DNA of 64,000 nucleotides from Seleniivibrio woodruffii (GCF_004339245.1 NZ_SMGG01000004.1:124001-188000); one strand, 5' to 3'; positions 7,909 through 16,966 are shown, counted from the first letter of the stretch. Program-made: numbers and translations. Notes: generated from the sequence alone by a model not told the origin.

Positions 7909-8478
7909 TTTAAACGCTGACTATGCGGCAGTGAACTACGCCTTCGGGCGCAGTTTCGCACCGACACATTTCTAAACTGCCTGTGCGGCAGTGAACATCA
8001 GCTTTGAGAAGCTGACCAGATAAACGGATTTCTAAGCTGCCTGTGCGGCAGTGAACACTCGTCCGCATGGTTCGGGAACCAGCCTTCATTTCTAAGCTGC
8101 CTGTGCGGCAGTGAACCGGCTATGCTGATAAGCGTATCAATCTGTTCATTTCTAAGCTGCCTGTGCGGCAGTGAACTGCACATATTTGGCGATGCCTTAA
8201 CTGTACATTTTCTAAGCTGCCTGTGCGGCAGTGAACCCCGACCAACCCTCCCTTAGTTAAACCCCGAATTTCTAAGCTGCCTGTGCGGCAGTGAACATTG
8301 TGCGTACTGCCCGGATCCGGATCCTTCATTTCTAAGCTGCCTGTGCGGCAGTGAACTCCCTTGCGCCCATCGGTGCTGATGAAAATGCGATTTCTAAGCT
8401 GCCTGTGCGGCAGTGAACTTTTGCTACCGCTTCCGCATATGAATAGCAGATTTCTAAGCTGCCTGTGCGGCAGTGAAC
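7909..8478 (-). CRISPR. type I-F CRISPR array, ten repeats, nine spacers, no cas genes in window
   Basis: Ten 28-bp repeats begin at 7909, 7969, 8029, 8089, 8149, 8209, 8269, 8329, 8391 and 8451. On the minus strand they read GTTCACTGCCGCACAGGCAG followed by CTTAGAAA, with the 5-bp stem CTGCC/GGCAG typical of I-F (Csy4/Cas6f) repeats. Spacers are 32 bases, except 34 at 8357-8390. The repeat at 7909 differs at five positions and the one at 7969 at one, which marks the left side as the old trailer end. The AT-rich leader is on the right, so transcription runs leftward. No cas gene occurs within the window. Confidence 0.97.
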
Positions 8479-8560
8479 TAGAAATATTCTATCAGACACT
8501 GTTGAGTAATAAAATAAATATTGTTTTTCACAATAAAAACCCTTTTTTATTGGCCTTATG
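8479..8560 (-). promoter_or_regulatory. CRISPR leader
   Basis: AT-rich sequence directly abutting the newest repeat. Positions 8498-8528 are identical to 20226-20256, beside the solo repeat. This identity shows that it is a leader and not random intergenic DNA. The remaining gap to the MarR gene at 8735 holds no recognisable gene; several short frames there lack ribosome binding sites. Confidence 0.8.
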
Positions 8561-8694
8561 AAAGTGTCTGTGAATAAAGAGAAAATAAATAGGTTTAAAA
8601 TTATGGCCAGAAATAGGGTTGTTTTTTGATGGTTTTGATCTATATGTCACATCGAAAAATATCAATATATTTTTATCATTTCGCTTGCGTGTTG

Positions 8695-8718
8695 CAATAG
8701 TTGTAATATACAATAGTT
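8695..8718. promoter_or_regulatory. putative MarR operator
   Basis: A palindrome TTGTA-ATA-TACAA at 8701-8713 is flanked by two direct copies of CAATAGTT (8695-8702, 8711-8718), 17 bases before the MarR start. MarR dimers bind palindromes of this size, and autoregulation is usual. Confidence 0.5.
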
Positions 8719-8734
8719 AATCATGGAGCTGAAT

Positions 8735-9181
8735 ATGAGTAAAAATACAAAGTCACGGGTTTTGAGGGATCTTATTATAGAGCTTGAGCGCAGGCTGGGT
8801 GTTCTGGAAGACAGGATAACAGACTGCTGCGGGCTTTCCATGGCTCAGTGTCATGCGGTGGTGGAGCTTGGCAGGAGAAATAACATTTCGCTGGGTTCAC
8901 TGGCGCAGTCGCTGAATCTGGAGAACAGCACGGTGAGCAGAACTGTGAACAATCTGGTGAACGGTTCTCTGGCTGAGCGCACAGAGGACAGCACCGACAG
9001 AAGATACGTCGCAATAACTCTTACGGAAGAGGGACAGCAAGTTTATAAAAGCATAGAGAATGGAATGGACGAGTTTTTTGACAGAATTATGAACAGGATA
9101 CCCGAAGAGAAGCAGGAGCAGGTCATGGAAAGCCTTGTGGTGCTTCTGGAGGCTATCGGTTCGGAGAGGTGCTGCAAATGA
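8735..9181 (+). CDS. MarR-family regulator, cysteine-rich
   Basis: 148 residues from ATG 8735, placed six bases after GGAG; the ATG at 8723 overlaps that site. It has the MarR winged helix: LGSLAQSLNLENSTVSRTVNNLVNGSLAER is the recognition region and EDSTDRRYVAITLTEEG the wing. Cys pairs stand in ITDCCGLSMAQCH in helix 1-2 and at the very end (SERCCK). Its stop overlaps the ATG of the ArsM-like gene (ATGA), so it is the first gene of that operon. The cysteines could sense thiol-reactive metalloid such as arsenite, which is inference. Confidence 0.9.
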   Translation: MSKNTKSRVLRDLIIELERRLGVLEDRITDCCGLSMAQCHAVVELGRRNNISLGSLAQSLNLENSTVSRTVNNLVNGSLAERTEDSTDRRYVAITLTEEGQQVYKSIENGMDEFFDRIMNRIPEEKQEQVMESLVVLLEAIGSERCCK

Positions 9182-10005
9182 AAAGAGAAACAGTCAAGTT
9201 CGGAATGAGGAACAAAGTCAGAGACTATTACGGGAAAATTGCCGTTCAGGTGCAGAAAAAAGAGAGTTTCGGCTCTCTCGCCTGCTGCGGCGGTGAGAGA
9301 AAACTTACACAGATATATGATAAGAGCAAGCTGGGTGAGCTGCCGGAAAATGCCGTAGAGGCATCTCTGGGTTGTGCCGACCCGATACGCTTTGCGGAGC
9401 TGAAAGAGGGCGAGACGGTTCTGGATCTCGGAAGCGGCGGCGGAATAAACGTTTTCATGGCCGCAAAGCATGTCGGAGAATCGGGGATGGTGTATGGGCT
9501 GGATATGACGGACGAGATGCTTGAGTTAGCTGAAAGAAACAGGAAGACCATGGGTGCCGGAAACGTCCGTTTTATCAAAGGATTTATAGAGGATATTCCT
9601 CTTGAGGATAAGACGGTGGATGTAATAATCTCCAACTGTGTGATAAATCTTTCCGATAGCAAGGAAAGAGTGGCTTCGGAGGCATACAGGGTGCTAAAAA
9701 GCGGAGGCAGACTCGCCATTGCGGATATCATCTCTTTGAAAGAGGTGTCAGCTAAGATGCGTGAGGCGGCGGCGGCATGGTGCGGTTGTCTGGGAGGCAC
9801 CATTTCGGCGGCGGAGTATTCGGATATACTGAGGTCGGCGGGCTTTGAAAACATAGAGGTTCGGACTGAGCATGTTTATACAGGAGAGATACTTGAGGAA
9901 TACTTTCTCAAAGACAGATATCTCTCTGACACAATTGACAGAAAATATCTGGATGAGGCTGGCGGAGCATTTGCCGGAGCTTTCATAAAGGCGGTGAAGC
10001 CGTGA
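9178..10005 (+). CDS. arsM: arsenite methyltransferase-like protein (ArsM family)
   Basis: 275 residues from ATG 9178, overlapping the MarR stop. A class I SAM domain is clear: VLDLGSGGGINVFMAAKHV (motif I), GLDMTDEMLE, and GRLAIADI. The cysteines expected for As(III) binding in ArsM are represented by LACCGG and LGCADP near the N-terminus, ISNCVINL after the SAM fold and WCGCLGG. ArsM transfers methyl groups from SAM to trivalent arsenic in the cytoplasm. The CC motif at residue about 36 and NCVINLS are hallmarks of this family. Selenium or other thiophilic substrates cannot be excluded. Confidence 0.85.
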   Translation: MKRETVKFGMRNKVRDYYGKIAVQVQKKESFGSLACCGGERKLTQIYDKSKLGELPENAVEASLGCADPIRFAELKEGETVLDLGSGGGINVFMAAKHVGESGMVYGLDMTDEMLELAERNRKTMGAGNVRFIKGFIEDIPLEDKTVDVIISNCVINLSDSKERVASEAYRVLKSGGRLAIADIISLKEVSAKMREAAAAWCGCLGGTISAAEYSDILRSAGFENIEVRTEHVYTGEILEEYFLKDRYLSDTIDRKYLDEAGGAFAGAFIKAVKP

Positions 10006-10646
10006 GCGGGTGCGAGGAATATTTTGATGATGTTGCCGGGCAGTGGGACAGCATGCGTACGGAGTTCTTCTCGGAAAATGTGAGAATAAAGGCCTGCGAC
10101 AGGGCGAAAGTCGGGCAGGGTGACAGTGCGGCGGATATAGGTGCCGGGACAGGGTTTCTGACTGAGGAGCTTCTGAAAAGAGGCGTATGTGTTACCGCCG
10201 TTGATTCTTCGGAGAATATGCTTGGTCAGTTAAAGGCGAAATTTGCAAATATCAAAGGGTTTGAGTGCAGAGTCGGTGATGCTGAAAATCTACCGTTGGA
10301 GGCTGAGTCTTTTGATGCCGTGCTGGCAAACATGTGCCTTCATCACGTTGAAAACCCGTCGGCTGCCATATCTGAGATGGCCGAATCCCTTAAAGCGGGA
10401 GGCAGGCTGGTGATAACCGATCTGGATGAACACAGCAGCGAGTTCCTGCTGAATGAACACCACGACAGATGGGCGGGCTTCAAACGGTCTGACATCAGTG
10501 ACTGGTTCCGGTCTGCGGGACTTGAAAATGTTGAGATAACGGATATGGATGAAATATGCAGTGCCGAGTCATGCTGCGGAAAGGGCAGATCCGAGGTCAC
10601 AATTTTTATGGCATACGGTATAAAACCTTTTCCCGCAAACGGTTAA
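10002..10646 (+). CDS. class I SAM-dependent methyltransferase
   Basis: 214 residues, GTG start overlapping the arsM stop (GTGA). Motifs: YFDDVAGQWDSMR at the N-terminus, AADIGAGTGFLTEELLKRG (motif I), AVDSSENML, FDAVLANMCLHHVENP and GGRLVITDLDEH. The tail has ESCCGKGRSEVTIFMA, where the CC may coordinate a metalloid. Methyltransferases of this type often accompany ArsM/ArsR genes, though their substrate is not established. It is the third gene of the MarR-ArsM operon. The 36-bp gap to the NtrC-type regulator may carry that gene's promoter. Confidence 0.8.
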   Translation: MSGCEEYFDDVAGQWDSMRTEFFSENVRIKACDRAKVGQGDSAADIGAGTGFLTEELLKRGVCVTAVDSSENMLGQLKAKFANIKGFECRVGDAENLPLEAESFDAVLANMCLHHVENPSAAISEMAESLKAGGRLVITDLDEHSSEFLLNEHHDRWAGFKRSDISDWFRSAGLENVEITDMDEICSAESCCGKGRSEVTIFMAYGIKPFPANG

Positions 10647-10682
10647 TATTGCATACGAGACTGTTTTCTGTAACAATACAGT

Positions 10683-12050
10683 ATGCGGAAAATACTGATA
10701 ATAGATGATGACGAGTCACTGCTTTACGGAATGAAGCGGTCGCTTTCTAAACAGTTCGATGTTGATACTGCGCAGGATTCTTTTTCTGCCGTTAAATCTG
10801 TTCGTGAGCAGAACTTCGACCTTATTTTTCTGGACTATAAGCTTGGCGAGGAGAACGGTCTGGAAGTGCTCTCCCTGCTCCGTGCACATACATCGACCCC
10901 TGTGGTGATGCTGACAGCCCACGGAACCACGGAGCTTATAATTGAAGCCATCCGTCAGGGGGCGGTGGATTTTCTCACAAAGCCTGTGGACACTGCTCAG
11001 CTTGTTGCGGCTATAGACAAGTATGCTGCAGAGGGAAAGGACGGTTACTGCTCGGACAAATATGAGGATATTTCCTCCATCAAATATGACAGATCAGCTG
11101 TGATAGCGGTTTCGGAAGGGATGAAGGATGTTCTTAAATCCGTTGCCATCATCTCCGGAACAAATTCTCCCGTGCTCATAACCGGAGAGTCAGGTACTGG
11201 AAAAGATGTCACCGCTATGCTGATTCATAACTACAGCCGCAGAAAGGATAATCCATTCGTTCAGATAAACTGTGCCGCTATTCCGGATAATCTGCTGGAG
11301 AGTGAGCTTTTCGGCTATGTTAAAGGGGCTTTCACCGGTGCTTATACCGGCAACCCGGGAAAATTTCAGATGGCGGACAAAGGTACTATTTTTCTGGACG
11401 AAATAGGCGACATGCCCATGCCTCTTCAGGGTAAACTGCTTCAGGTGCTTCAGGACGGGCGTATTCAGCGTGTGGGCGACAATACATTCAGACAGGTCGA
11501 TATCCGCATAATTTCCGCCACAAATAAAAATCTCAAAGAGCTTGTCCGCACAGGTCAGTTCCGTGAGGATCTTTACTACAGGATAAACGCTTTCAATGTT
11601 GATATCCCTCCTCTCAGAAACCGGAAAAAGGATATATGGAACTGCTGTCTTCATTTTATCCGGCTGTTCTCAGTGGATACGGGTAAGGATATCTGCTGTG
11701 TGGATAAATCCGCCAGAGATATCCTTGAGAACTACCCGTGGCAGGGTAATATAAGGGAACTGAAGAATATCATGTCCAAGGCGGTTGCCCTAAGCAACAC
11801 AGCCGCACTCAGGGCGGACACAATCCTCAACGCTCTCGGACGAGCAGATACAAAGCCTGCTGAGAGTTTTTTTGATATTTTCAGAGCAAAATATGAGGAG
11901 AACCTGCTTTCAAAAGCTCTGGAAGAGGTGGAAGAGGATATTATCAGGCGGGCTGTTGCCAGTTGCGGAGAAAACTATACTGCCGCCGCAAAAATGCTTG
12001 GAATAAGCCGTGTGACTCTTTACGATAAAATAAAAAAGTACGGACTCTGA
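10683..12050 (+). CDS. NtrC-family sigma-54-dependent response regulator
   Basis: 455 residues. Receiver domain 1 to about 120 with DDD at 8-10 and phospho-acceptor Asp51 (LIFLDYKLG). The AAA+ domain has Walker A GESGTGKD, the sigma-54 contact loop GAFTGA and Walker B GTIFLDEIGD. The Fis-type helix-turn-helix at the C-terminus is YTAAAKMLGISRVTLYDKIKKYG. It therefore activates sigma-54 promoters after phosphorylation. A near-consensus sigma-54 promoter precedes the molybdoenzyme genes, and the orphan kinase at 17063-18439 has no regulator of its own, so the two probably pair. No ribosome binding site is visible at the ATG. Confidence 0.93.
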   Translation: MRKILIIDDDESLLYGMKRSLSKQFDVDTAQDSFSAVKSVREQNFDLIFLDYKLGEENGLEVLSLLRAHTSTPVVMLTAHGTTELIIEAIRQGAVDFLTKPVDTAQLVAAIDKYAAEGKDGYCSDKYEDISSIKYDRSAVIAVSEGMKDVLKSVAIISGTNSPVLITGESGTGKDVTAMLIHNYSRRKDNPFVQINCAAIPDNLLESELFGYVKGAFTGAYTGNPGKFQMADKGTIFLDEIGDMPMPLQGKLLQVLQDGRIQRVGDNTFRQVDIRIISATNKNLKELVRTGQFREDLYYRINAFNVDIPPLRNRKKDIWNCCLHFIRLFSVDTGKDICCVDKSARDILENYPWQGNIRELKNIMSKAVALSNTAALRADTILNALGRADTKPAESFFDIFRAKYEENLLSKALEEVEEDIIRRAVASCGENYTAAAKMLGISRVTLYDKIKKYGL

Positions 12051-12072
12051 TTTTTTTTAAGGAATATAAATT

Positions 12073-12858
12073 ATGTTAAATGATCTTAAAGCTGCGGTAA
12101 GCGGTTTTCTGGTCGGTATTCTGGGGGGACTGATAGGTCTGGGCGGAGCCGAGTTCCGGCTGCCTATCCTTGTCGGGCTTTTTGCTTTTGATGCTCTGCC
12201 CGCCGTTATCATAAACAAGGCTGTAAGTCTTGTTGTTGTGACTTTTTCCCTCCCGGCCAGACTTGGAACCGTATCTTTCGAAACAATTCTTTCTCATTGG
12301 CATGTTATTGCAACCCTGCTTTCCGGCAGCCTCTTCGGGGCATGGTTCGGCGCAGGGTGGGCAACCAGACTGAGGTCTGAAACGTTGTTCAGGGTGCTTT
12401 CGGTTCTTCTGGTGATGGTGGCCTTTGTCCTTTTCTTCAGTCATCAGTATAGTTTCAGCGGTCTGAATTTTCTGTCAGGCATCTATCTGGTTTTAACTGG
12501 AGCTGTCTGCGGGTTTCTGATTGGAATTTTTGCCGCTGTGATGGGTGTTGCAGGCGGAGAGCTTCTGATCCCTGCAATAGTACTGCTTTTCGGGACCGAT
12601 ATCAAAACTGCAGGCAGTCTTTCTCTGGCGGTCAGCATCCCCACAATGCTTATGGGGTTTGCCAGATACAGCAGAGATAAAAGTTTCACAGTTATAAGTC
12701 AGCAGAAAAGATTTCTGCTGGTGATGGCGGCTGGTTCCGTTGCCGGAGTTTTTGCAGGCGGCAAACTTCTTGGAATTGTGTCCACGGGATTTCTGATACC
12801 TCTGATGTGTCTGATACTGCTTATTTCAAGTGTTAAAATCTGGAAGCACGGAAAATAA
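12073..12858 (+). CDS. TSUP (TauE/SafE) family membrane permease
   Basis: 261 residues with about eight hydrophobic helices and the repeated family motif: GFLVGILGGLIGLGGAEFRLP in the first half and GFLIGIFAAVMGVAGGELLIP in the second. TSUP proteins move sulfite, sulfoacetate, thiosulfate-type anions or other small organic/sulfur anions across the inner membrane. It starts 22 bases after the NtrC-type gene and probably shares its transcript. Its position beside a molybdoenzyme suggests export of the anionic product or import of the substrate; that is inference. Confidence 0.85.
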   Translation: MLNDLKAAVSGFLVGILGGLIGLGGAEFRLPILVGLFAFDALPAVIINKAVSLVVVTFSLPARLGTVSFETILSHWHVIATLLSGSLFGAWFGAGWATRLRSETLFRVLSVLLVMVAFVLFFSHQYSFSGLNFLSGIYLVLTGAVCGFLIGIFAAVMGVAGGELLIPAIVLLFGTDIKTAGSLSLAVSIPTMLMGFARYSRDKSFTVISQQKRFLLVMAAGSVAGVFAGGKLLGIVSTGFLIPLMCLILLISSVKIWKHGK

Positions 12859-12860
12859 AA

Positions 12861-12887
12861 AAAGCCCCGCTGTTTAAGCGGGGCTTT
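12861..12887. terminator. bidirectional terminator between TSUP gene and molybdoenzyme
   Basis: A perfect 10-bp stem AAAGCCCCGC/GCGGGGCTTT with a 7-base loop; A-rich on the left and T-rich ends allow use from both strands. It serves the convergent genes ending at 12858 and 12903. Confidence 0.85.
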
Positions 12888-12902
12888 CACCTGTTTTGGA
12901 GC

Positions 12903-15900
12903 TTATATCCTGACCAGCTTTACTTTTGTGTCATAGAACGACACGCTACCCCCCACTGTGTCAAGCATACAGGTATTACCCAAGTGAGGATCGACCCACA
13001 TTGCGGCATTGGCATGTACTCCGGCCGCTCTTCTCGGGTCGCCTTTTATAATCCTTCCGTCAACCGTAATGTCGTGTGAACCGGTTGCCCAGTGTCCATG
13101 ACCGAGAGTGAACGACATAACTCCGGGCATCATGGTTTCGCTGATGGTCACTTTGCCCACCATAGGCTTCTTCCATCCGTTCTTCAGATCATATTCGCCT
13201 GCTTTGTTAGTGACGGATGTGACCTTGACCTTATCCCCGGCCTTAAGTTTCATTTTTGCTGCGTCGGCAGGGTTCAGTATTATTGAGTTTTCGGGATAAA
13301 CCGTCAGAAGCCAGTAGTTAGTCACTGTTCTGGATTTTGTCTGAGTGATATCCCTGTGTGTGATCATGCTGAGGCTGTATTCCGCTGTTTCAAGCCCGGC
13401 TTCTTTGGGAGTCTGGCCTGTGGTTGTCACAACGGGAAGATATTTTGCATAACCGGGGTTCTGTTTTCCGGTGAATGCGTTTTTGGTTCCCGCTGTTTTT
13501 TCCTGATAAAGGTTCAGCGATTTTTTGTACTGGTTCACAGCCTTGTCGCCTTTGTAGATATCAGCGTATTCCTGGAATCTTCCGCCGCGGTTCAGAACAT
13601 AGACGACCTTGCGCCAGTTTGCACCTGCGATCTTAGCCCATCTTTCGGGGTCGAAAACAGTTTTGGGCAGGTGTTTTCTGGAGGCGAGAAACACTGCCAG
13701 CTCTTCGTCAGTTGCATCGGGCACAGGCTTGCCGTCCGTTGCGACGTTGGCAACGAAGCGGACATAAAGGTCGTCCATACATCTGAAATCCACACCCTCG
13801 CCCAGACCGTTTGCTCCGAAGCCTTTCATGTTCAGCTTTTCAGCAAGTGCCAGCAGAGTAGATTCGAAGCTGATGGGCTGCTCAACACCGTATACTGTAA
13901 CAGTGTCGGTGATGGGGGCTATTGCAGGCTGGCGCACGGGCTGAACTTTTGAAGCCATGTTGGGGTGGCTGCCCTGCATTTCCCAGCGCTCAAGGTATGT
14001 GAGATCGGGGAAGATATAGTCGGCGTAAAGTGAGTTTGAACCCACAAGAATATCCGAGCAGATATACAGCGGGAGCTTATTCACGTCTGCCAGAACGTCG
14101 ATGTTGGTGTGTCCTGCGGGAAGAGAATATGCGGATGCACCCATATAGCTGAAAAGTATTTTTACAGGATAAGGGTACTGGTGTCCGATGGAGGGGATTA
14201 TCTCTTCATAAACGTCGCTGGCAAGGGGCCACCAGTTGCGCTTTGCAGGATATCCGGCAAAGAGGGTGGAATCTTCATATTTAATGTTGTGGCGGATGTT
14301 GCTGATACCTGTGGGGGTCAGTTTTCCTTTTGCGGACTTGCCGAAATCAAAGGGCTGTCCCTCTTTTCCGCCTGAGAAGTTATAGGTTGAGGCGACTATC
14401 ATACCGCCTTTCCAGTCATAGTTTCCAAGCAGCATGTTGATGTTCATGGCTGCAGTGATGTTGTAAAATCCGTTTGTATGCTGTGCGGGACCTCTGTGAA
14501 CGTCAACAGCCGCCATCTTGCCGTAGCTTGTCAGTTCTTTGGCAACCTGCTTTATGGATGCGGCAGGCGAACCGCAGATCTTTGCCCAGTCTTCAAGGGA
14601 TTTTGACATTGCCTCTTCCTTCAGAAGCTGAAGTGAAGACTTGACCTTTATTTTGCCGCCTTTTCCGTCATCAATGACAGTATCGACAAAAAGGTCGCCT
14701 GTGACGGCAGCGGGCATGACATCGTTGTTGTAGTCAACAACGGTGGGCACACCGTTTACCATCGCAACAAGGTATTCCAGAACGTTCTCTTTGCCGTCTT
14801 TTCCGATAACTTTTGCGTTTTCGGCAAGACCTATTTCAGAAGCTCTGAGGAATTTGCCTGCGTTGCCTTTTTCATCGATCTTGACCAGAATGGGTGCGTT
14901 GCTCCATGTTGATTCGCCGGCAGCCTCTGCCGCCTTTTTGTTGGCGCAAGAAAGGTATTTTCTGTCAATTTTGTCGTTGGAGAACATCCAGTTCATGATT
15001 GCAAAACAGAGAGCGGCATCCGTTCCGGGTGTTACCGGCAGATAGTACTTTGATTTTGATGCCAGTTTTGTGAATCTGGGGTCAGCCACTGCTGTTGCCA
15101 GCTCTCCGTTTTTAAGTCTTTCTGTGATTCTGACAGTTCTGTTTGTGGGACCGTAGTTCGCTTCGAAAAGGTTTGCGCCGATGAACAGAACAAACTTCGA
15201 ATTGGCGAGGTCAGCCTGAAAATAGAATTTCTGACCGTCGGAGAATTTGTTGAAAACATACTGCTCGCTAAGTGCCTTGCAGGCGAAATAGAGCGAACCC
15301 TGACACACAGTGGTGTGTCCGTGTGTGTTTGTTGTGCCGTAATAGTCGTTGAAGAAGCGTTTGAAGAATTCTGCACGTCCGCCTTTCTTACGCCCCCACA
15401 TATAAACGACCTGATTGTTTCTGGCTCCGAGATCGGGGTGATCGGGATCTATAAGATATTGCAGAAGGTCAGGGTTTTCCGCTTTAAAATCAGCAACAGC
15501 TTTCTTTTTGTCTTTCTCTTTGTATATCTTCGCAATGGCGGCATCAAGACGCTTTGCTGTGTCGGAATCTTTTATTGCCCAAAGGTCTTTGAGTCCTTCA
15601 ACGGTTCTGTTCTCCTCGCCTGCGACGTTTGAGAACAGCTTGCCTCCGTTAACGATTTCGTTTACGGCCTGATCAAAGGGCACTGCCACCCATTTGCCTT
15701 CGCCCCTTTTGCCTGCACGTTTCAGAACTTTTTTAATACGATAGGGGTCATAGGCCACCTGAACGCCTGCCTGTCCTTTAGGGCAGACTGCCGCATCGAC
15801 TCTGGCCGCATCTTTGAGGGATGTGCTCTGAGCAATGTTCGGAACCATATTGAAAGGGTTGTAGGGGTTTCCGTCAATCTTCACCCCGTAGCCGTCCTCG

Positions 15901-16145
15901 ATCTTAACTTTTATTCCGCAACCGGTGTTGCACTGAAGGCATACGGAATAGACCATGTTCTCAGGCTTGCTGAAGTCGTATTTTCCGCCTGATTCCGCCG
16001 CATGGGCAGTGTTTGTTTTGAACGCCATGTCCATTCCGGATGTCAGCATCGCACTGCCGAGAATGGCCGAACAGCCCTGAATGAACTGTCTTCTGGTGGT
16101 TCCTGTCTCTTCGTTTTCTATTTCAATAAATTCTTTGTTATCCAT
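12903..16145 (-). CDS. Tat-exported molybdopterin oxidoreductase, catalytic subunit (tetrathionate/selenate-reductase-like)
   Basis: 1080 residues. A twin-arginine signal TTRRQFIQGCSAILGSAM lies at about 16-40, so the mature enzyme is periplasmic. The N-terminal [4Fe-4S] motif is CLQCNTGCG plus a distal Cys in AAVCPKGQAG. A Cys in HGHTTVCQGSLYFAC (about residue 280) is the probable Mo ligand. Later blocks (ADPRFTK, DVHRGPAQHTNG, GANLFEANYGP) and a C-terminal molydop_binding domain complete the DMSO-reductase fold. Length and motifs are closest to the TtrA/SrdA branch; the electron acceptor (tetrathionate, selenate, arsenate or another oxyanion) cannot be settled by eye. It follows its FeS partner by 18 bases. 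Confidence 0.88.
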   Translation of the reverse strand: MDNKEFIEIENEETGTTRRQFIQGCSAILGSAMLTSGMDMAFKTNTAHAAESGGKYDFSKPENMVYSVCLQCNTGCGIKVKIEDGYGVKIDGNPYNPFNMVPNIAQSTSLKDAARVDAAVCPKGQAGVQVAYDPYRIKKVLKRAGKRGEGKWVAVPFDQAVNEIVNGGKLFSNVAGEENRTVEGLKDLWAIKDSDTAKRLDAAIAKIYKEKDKKKAVADFKAENPDLLQYLIDPDHPDLGARNNQVVYMWGRKKGGRAEFFKRFFNDYYGTTNTHGHTTVCQGSLYFACKALSEQYVFNKFSDGQKFYFQADLANSKFVLFIGANLFEANYGPTNRTVRITERLKNGELATAVADPRFTKLASKSKYYLPVTPGTDAALCFAIMNWMFSNDKIDRKYLSCANKKAAEAAGESTWSNAPILVKIDEKGNAGKFLRASEIGLAENAKVIGKDGKENVLEYLVAMVNGVPTVVDYNNDVMPAAVTGDLFVDTVIDDGKGGKIKVKSSLQLLKEEAMSKSLEDWAKICGSPAASIKQVAKELTSYGKMAAVDVHRGPAQHTNGFYNITAAMNINMLLGNYDWKGGMIVASTYNFSGGKEGQPFDFGKSAKGKLTPTGISNIRHNIKYEDSTLFAGYPAKRNWWPLASDVYEEIIPSIGHQYPYPVKILFSYMGASAYSLPAGHTNIDVLADVNKLPLYICSDILVGSNSLYADYIFPDLTYLERWEMQGSHPNMASKVQPVRQPAIAPITDTVTVYGVEQPISFESTLLALAEKLNMKGFGANGLGEGVDFRCMDDLYVRFVANVATDGKPVPDATDEELAVFLASRKHLPKTVFDPERWAKIAGANWRKVVYVLNRGGRFQEYADIYKGDKAVNQYKKSLNLYQEKTAGTKNAFTGKQNPGYAKYLPVVTTTGQTPKEAGLETAEYSLSMITHRDITQTKSRTVTNYWLLTVYPENSIILNPADAAKMKLKAGDKVKVTSVTNKAGEYDLKNGWKKPMVGKVTISETMMPGVMSFTLGHGHWATGSHDITVDGRIIKGDPRRAAGVHANAAMWVDPHLGNTCMLDTVGGSVSFYDTKVKLVRI

Positions 16146-16163
16146 TGTTCCACCTCGTCCTGA

Positions 16164-16916
16164 TTAAAGTACGTAGAATACACGGGGTTTTGTTTTGGAA
16201 GCGCCGAACACCGCTTTGCCTGTCTTAGGTTTTGAATCCGGAACGGATTTGATGGTCTCCGTTTTGTTAGCTTTCATAACCTTGGAGATGAGGCTCTCGG
16301 GATCGTTTATATCGCCGAAGTATGTCGCACGGCCTATGCAGGTCGTTGTACACATGGGGAGCATTCCGTCCTTAACCCTGTGCAGACAGAAGGAACACTT
16401 GCGGACGTTGCCCATGGGCGATTCGCCTTTAACTCTTTGCCACTGACCGTCATATTCGCTGAATTTGCGGGTCTCATAGGGCTGAACGGCAATGTTCTCA
16501 GTGTAATAGTTGCTGCCGTCCATTGTTCTGGCTTTATAGGGGCAGGCCTCGACGCAAAGCCCGCAGCTGATGCACTCTTTTGCGTTGAGCATGACCAGTC
16601 CGTTCTCTTTGCTTTTGAATGTTGCCAGACCCTTTGTGGGGCATACGGGTACGCAGGGAGGTGCGTCACACTGCTGGCAGGGGCGGGGTATGAACGACAT
16701 TTTAACTTTAGGGAATTTTCCGCTTGTCATCTCAAATACGGGACGATAGACGACATCAGGCGGCAGAACGTTTTCCGAAATACAGCCAACTGTGCAGGCG
16801 TGGCAGCCGACGCACTTTCTGGCATCTATGAGCATGGCCCATTTTACGTCTTTGGACGGTTTTGCAAGAGCCCTTGCGAGGTCATCCTGCATAGTCAATA
16901 AAATATCTCTTTCCAT
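16164..16916 (-). CDS. four-cluster ferredoxin-like electron-transfer subunit (TtrB/PsrB type)
   Basis: 250 residues; start at ATG 16916, seven bases after GGAGG (the ATG at 16922 is too close to it). Cysteine groups CVGCHACTVGC, CQQCDAPPCVPVCP, CISCGLCVEACP and CSFCLHRVKDGMLPMCTTTC bind four [4Fe-4S] clusters as in DmsB/PsrB/TtrB. No Tat or Sec signal is present, so it should be exported as a complex with the Tat-bearing catalytic subunit downstream. The membrane anchor (NrfD/TtrC type) that normally completes this trio is absent from the operon, which leaves the electron donor open. Confidence 0.92.
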   Translation of the reverse strand: MERDILLTMQDDLARALAKPSKDVKWAMLIDARKCVGCHACTVGCISENVLPPDVVYRPVFEMTSGKFPKVKMSFIPRPCQQCDAPPCVPVCPTKGLATFKSKENGLVMLNAKECISCGLCVEACPYKARTMDGSNYYTENIAVQPYETRKFSEYDGQWQRVKGESPMGNVRKCSFCLHRVKDGMLPMCTTTCIGRATYFGDINDPESLISKVMKANKTETIKSVPDSKPKTGKAVFGASKTKPRVFYVL

Positions 16917-16950
16917 TAACATGCCTCCGATAGAATTGATACGTTATAAT

Positions 16951-16966
16951 ATCAATAGACATGCCA
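16951..16966 (-). promoter_or_regulatory. sigma-54 promoter of the molybdoenzyme operon
   Basis: On the minus strand the sequence is TGGCATGTCTATTGAT. It matches 15 of 16 positions of the sigma-54 consensus TGGCAYRNNNNTTGCW; only the C of the -12 GC is replaced. GG and the -12 G have the required spacing. Transcription would begin near 16940, just before the FeS subunit. An inverted repeat TGTAAGG-AAA-CTTTACA at 17051-17067, about 90 bp upstream, is a candidate site for the NtrC-type activator. Confidence 0.75.

Noticed and set aside
8120-8329. Open frames across the CRISPR array on both strands
   Set aside because: They arise from the 60-base periodicity of repeats plus spacers; translated repeats recur in the peptides.
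12903-16145. Firm naming as arsenate (ArrA) or selenate reductase
   Set aside because: Motifs and length suit the TtrA/SrdA branch, but substrate cannot be decided without a tree or assay.
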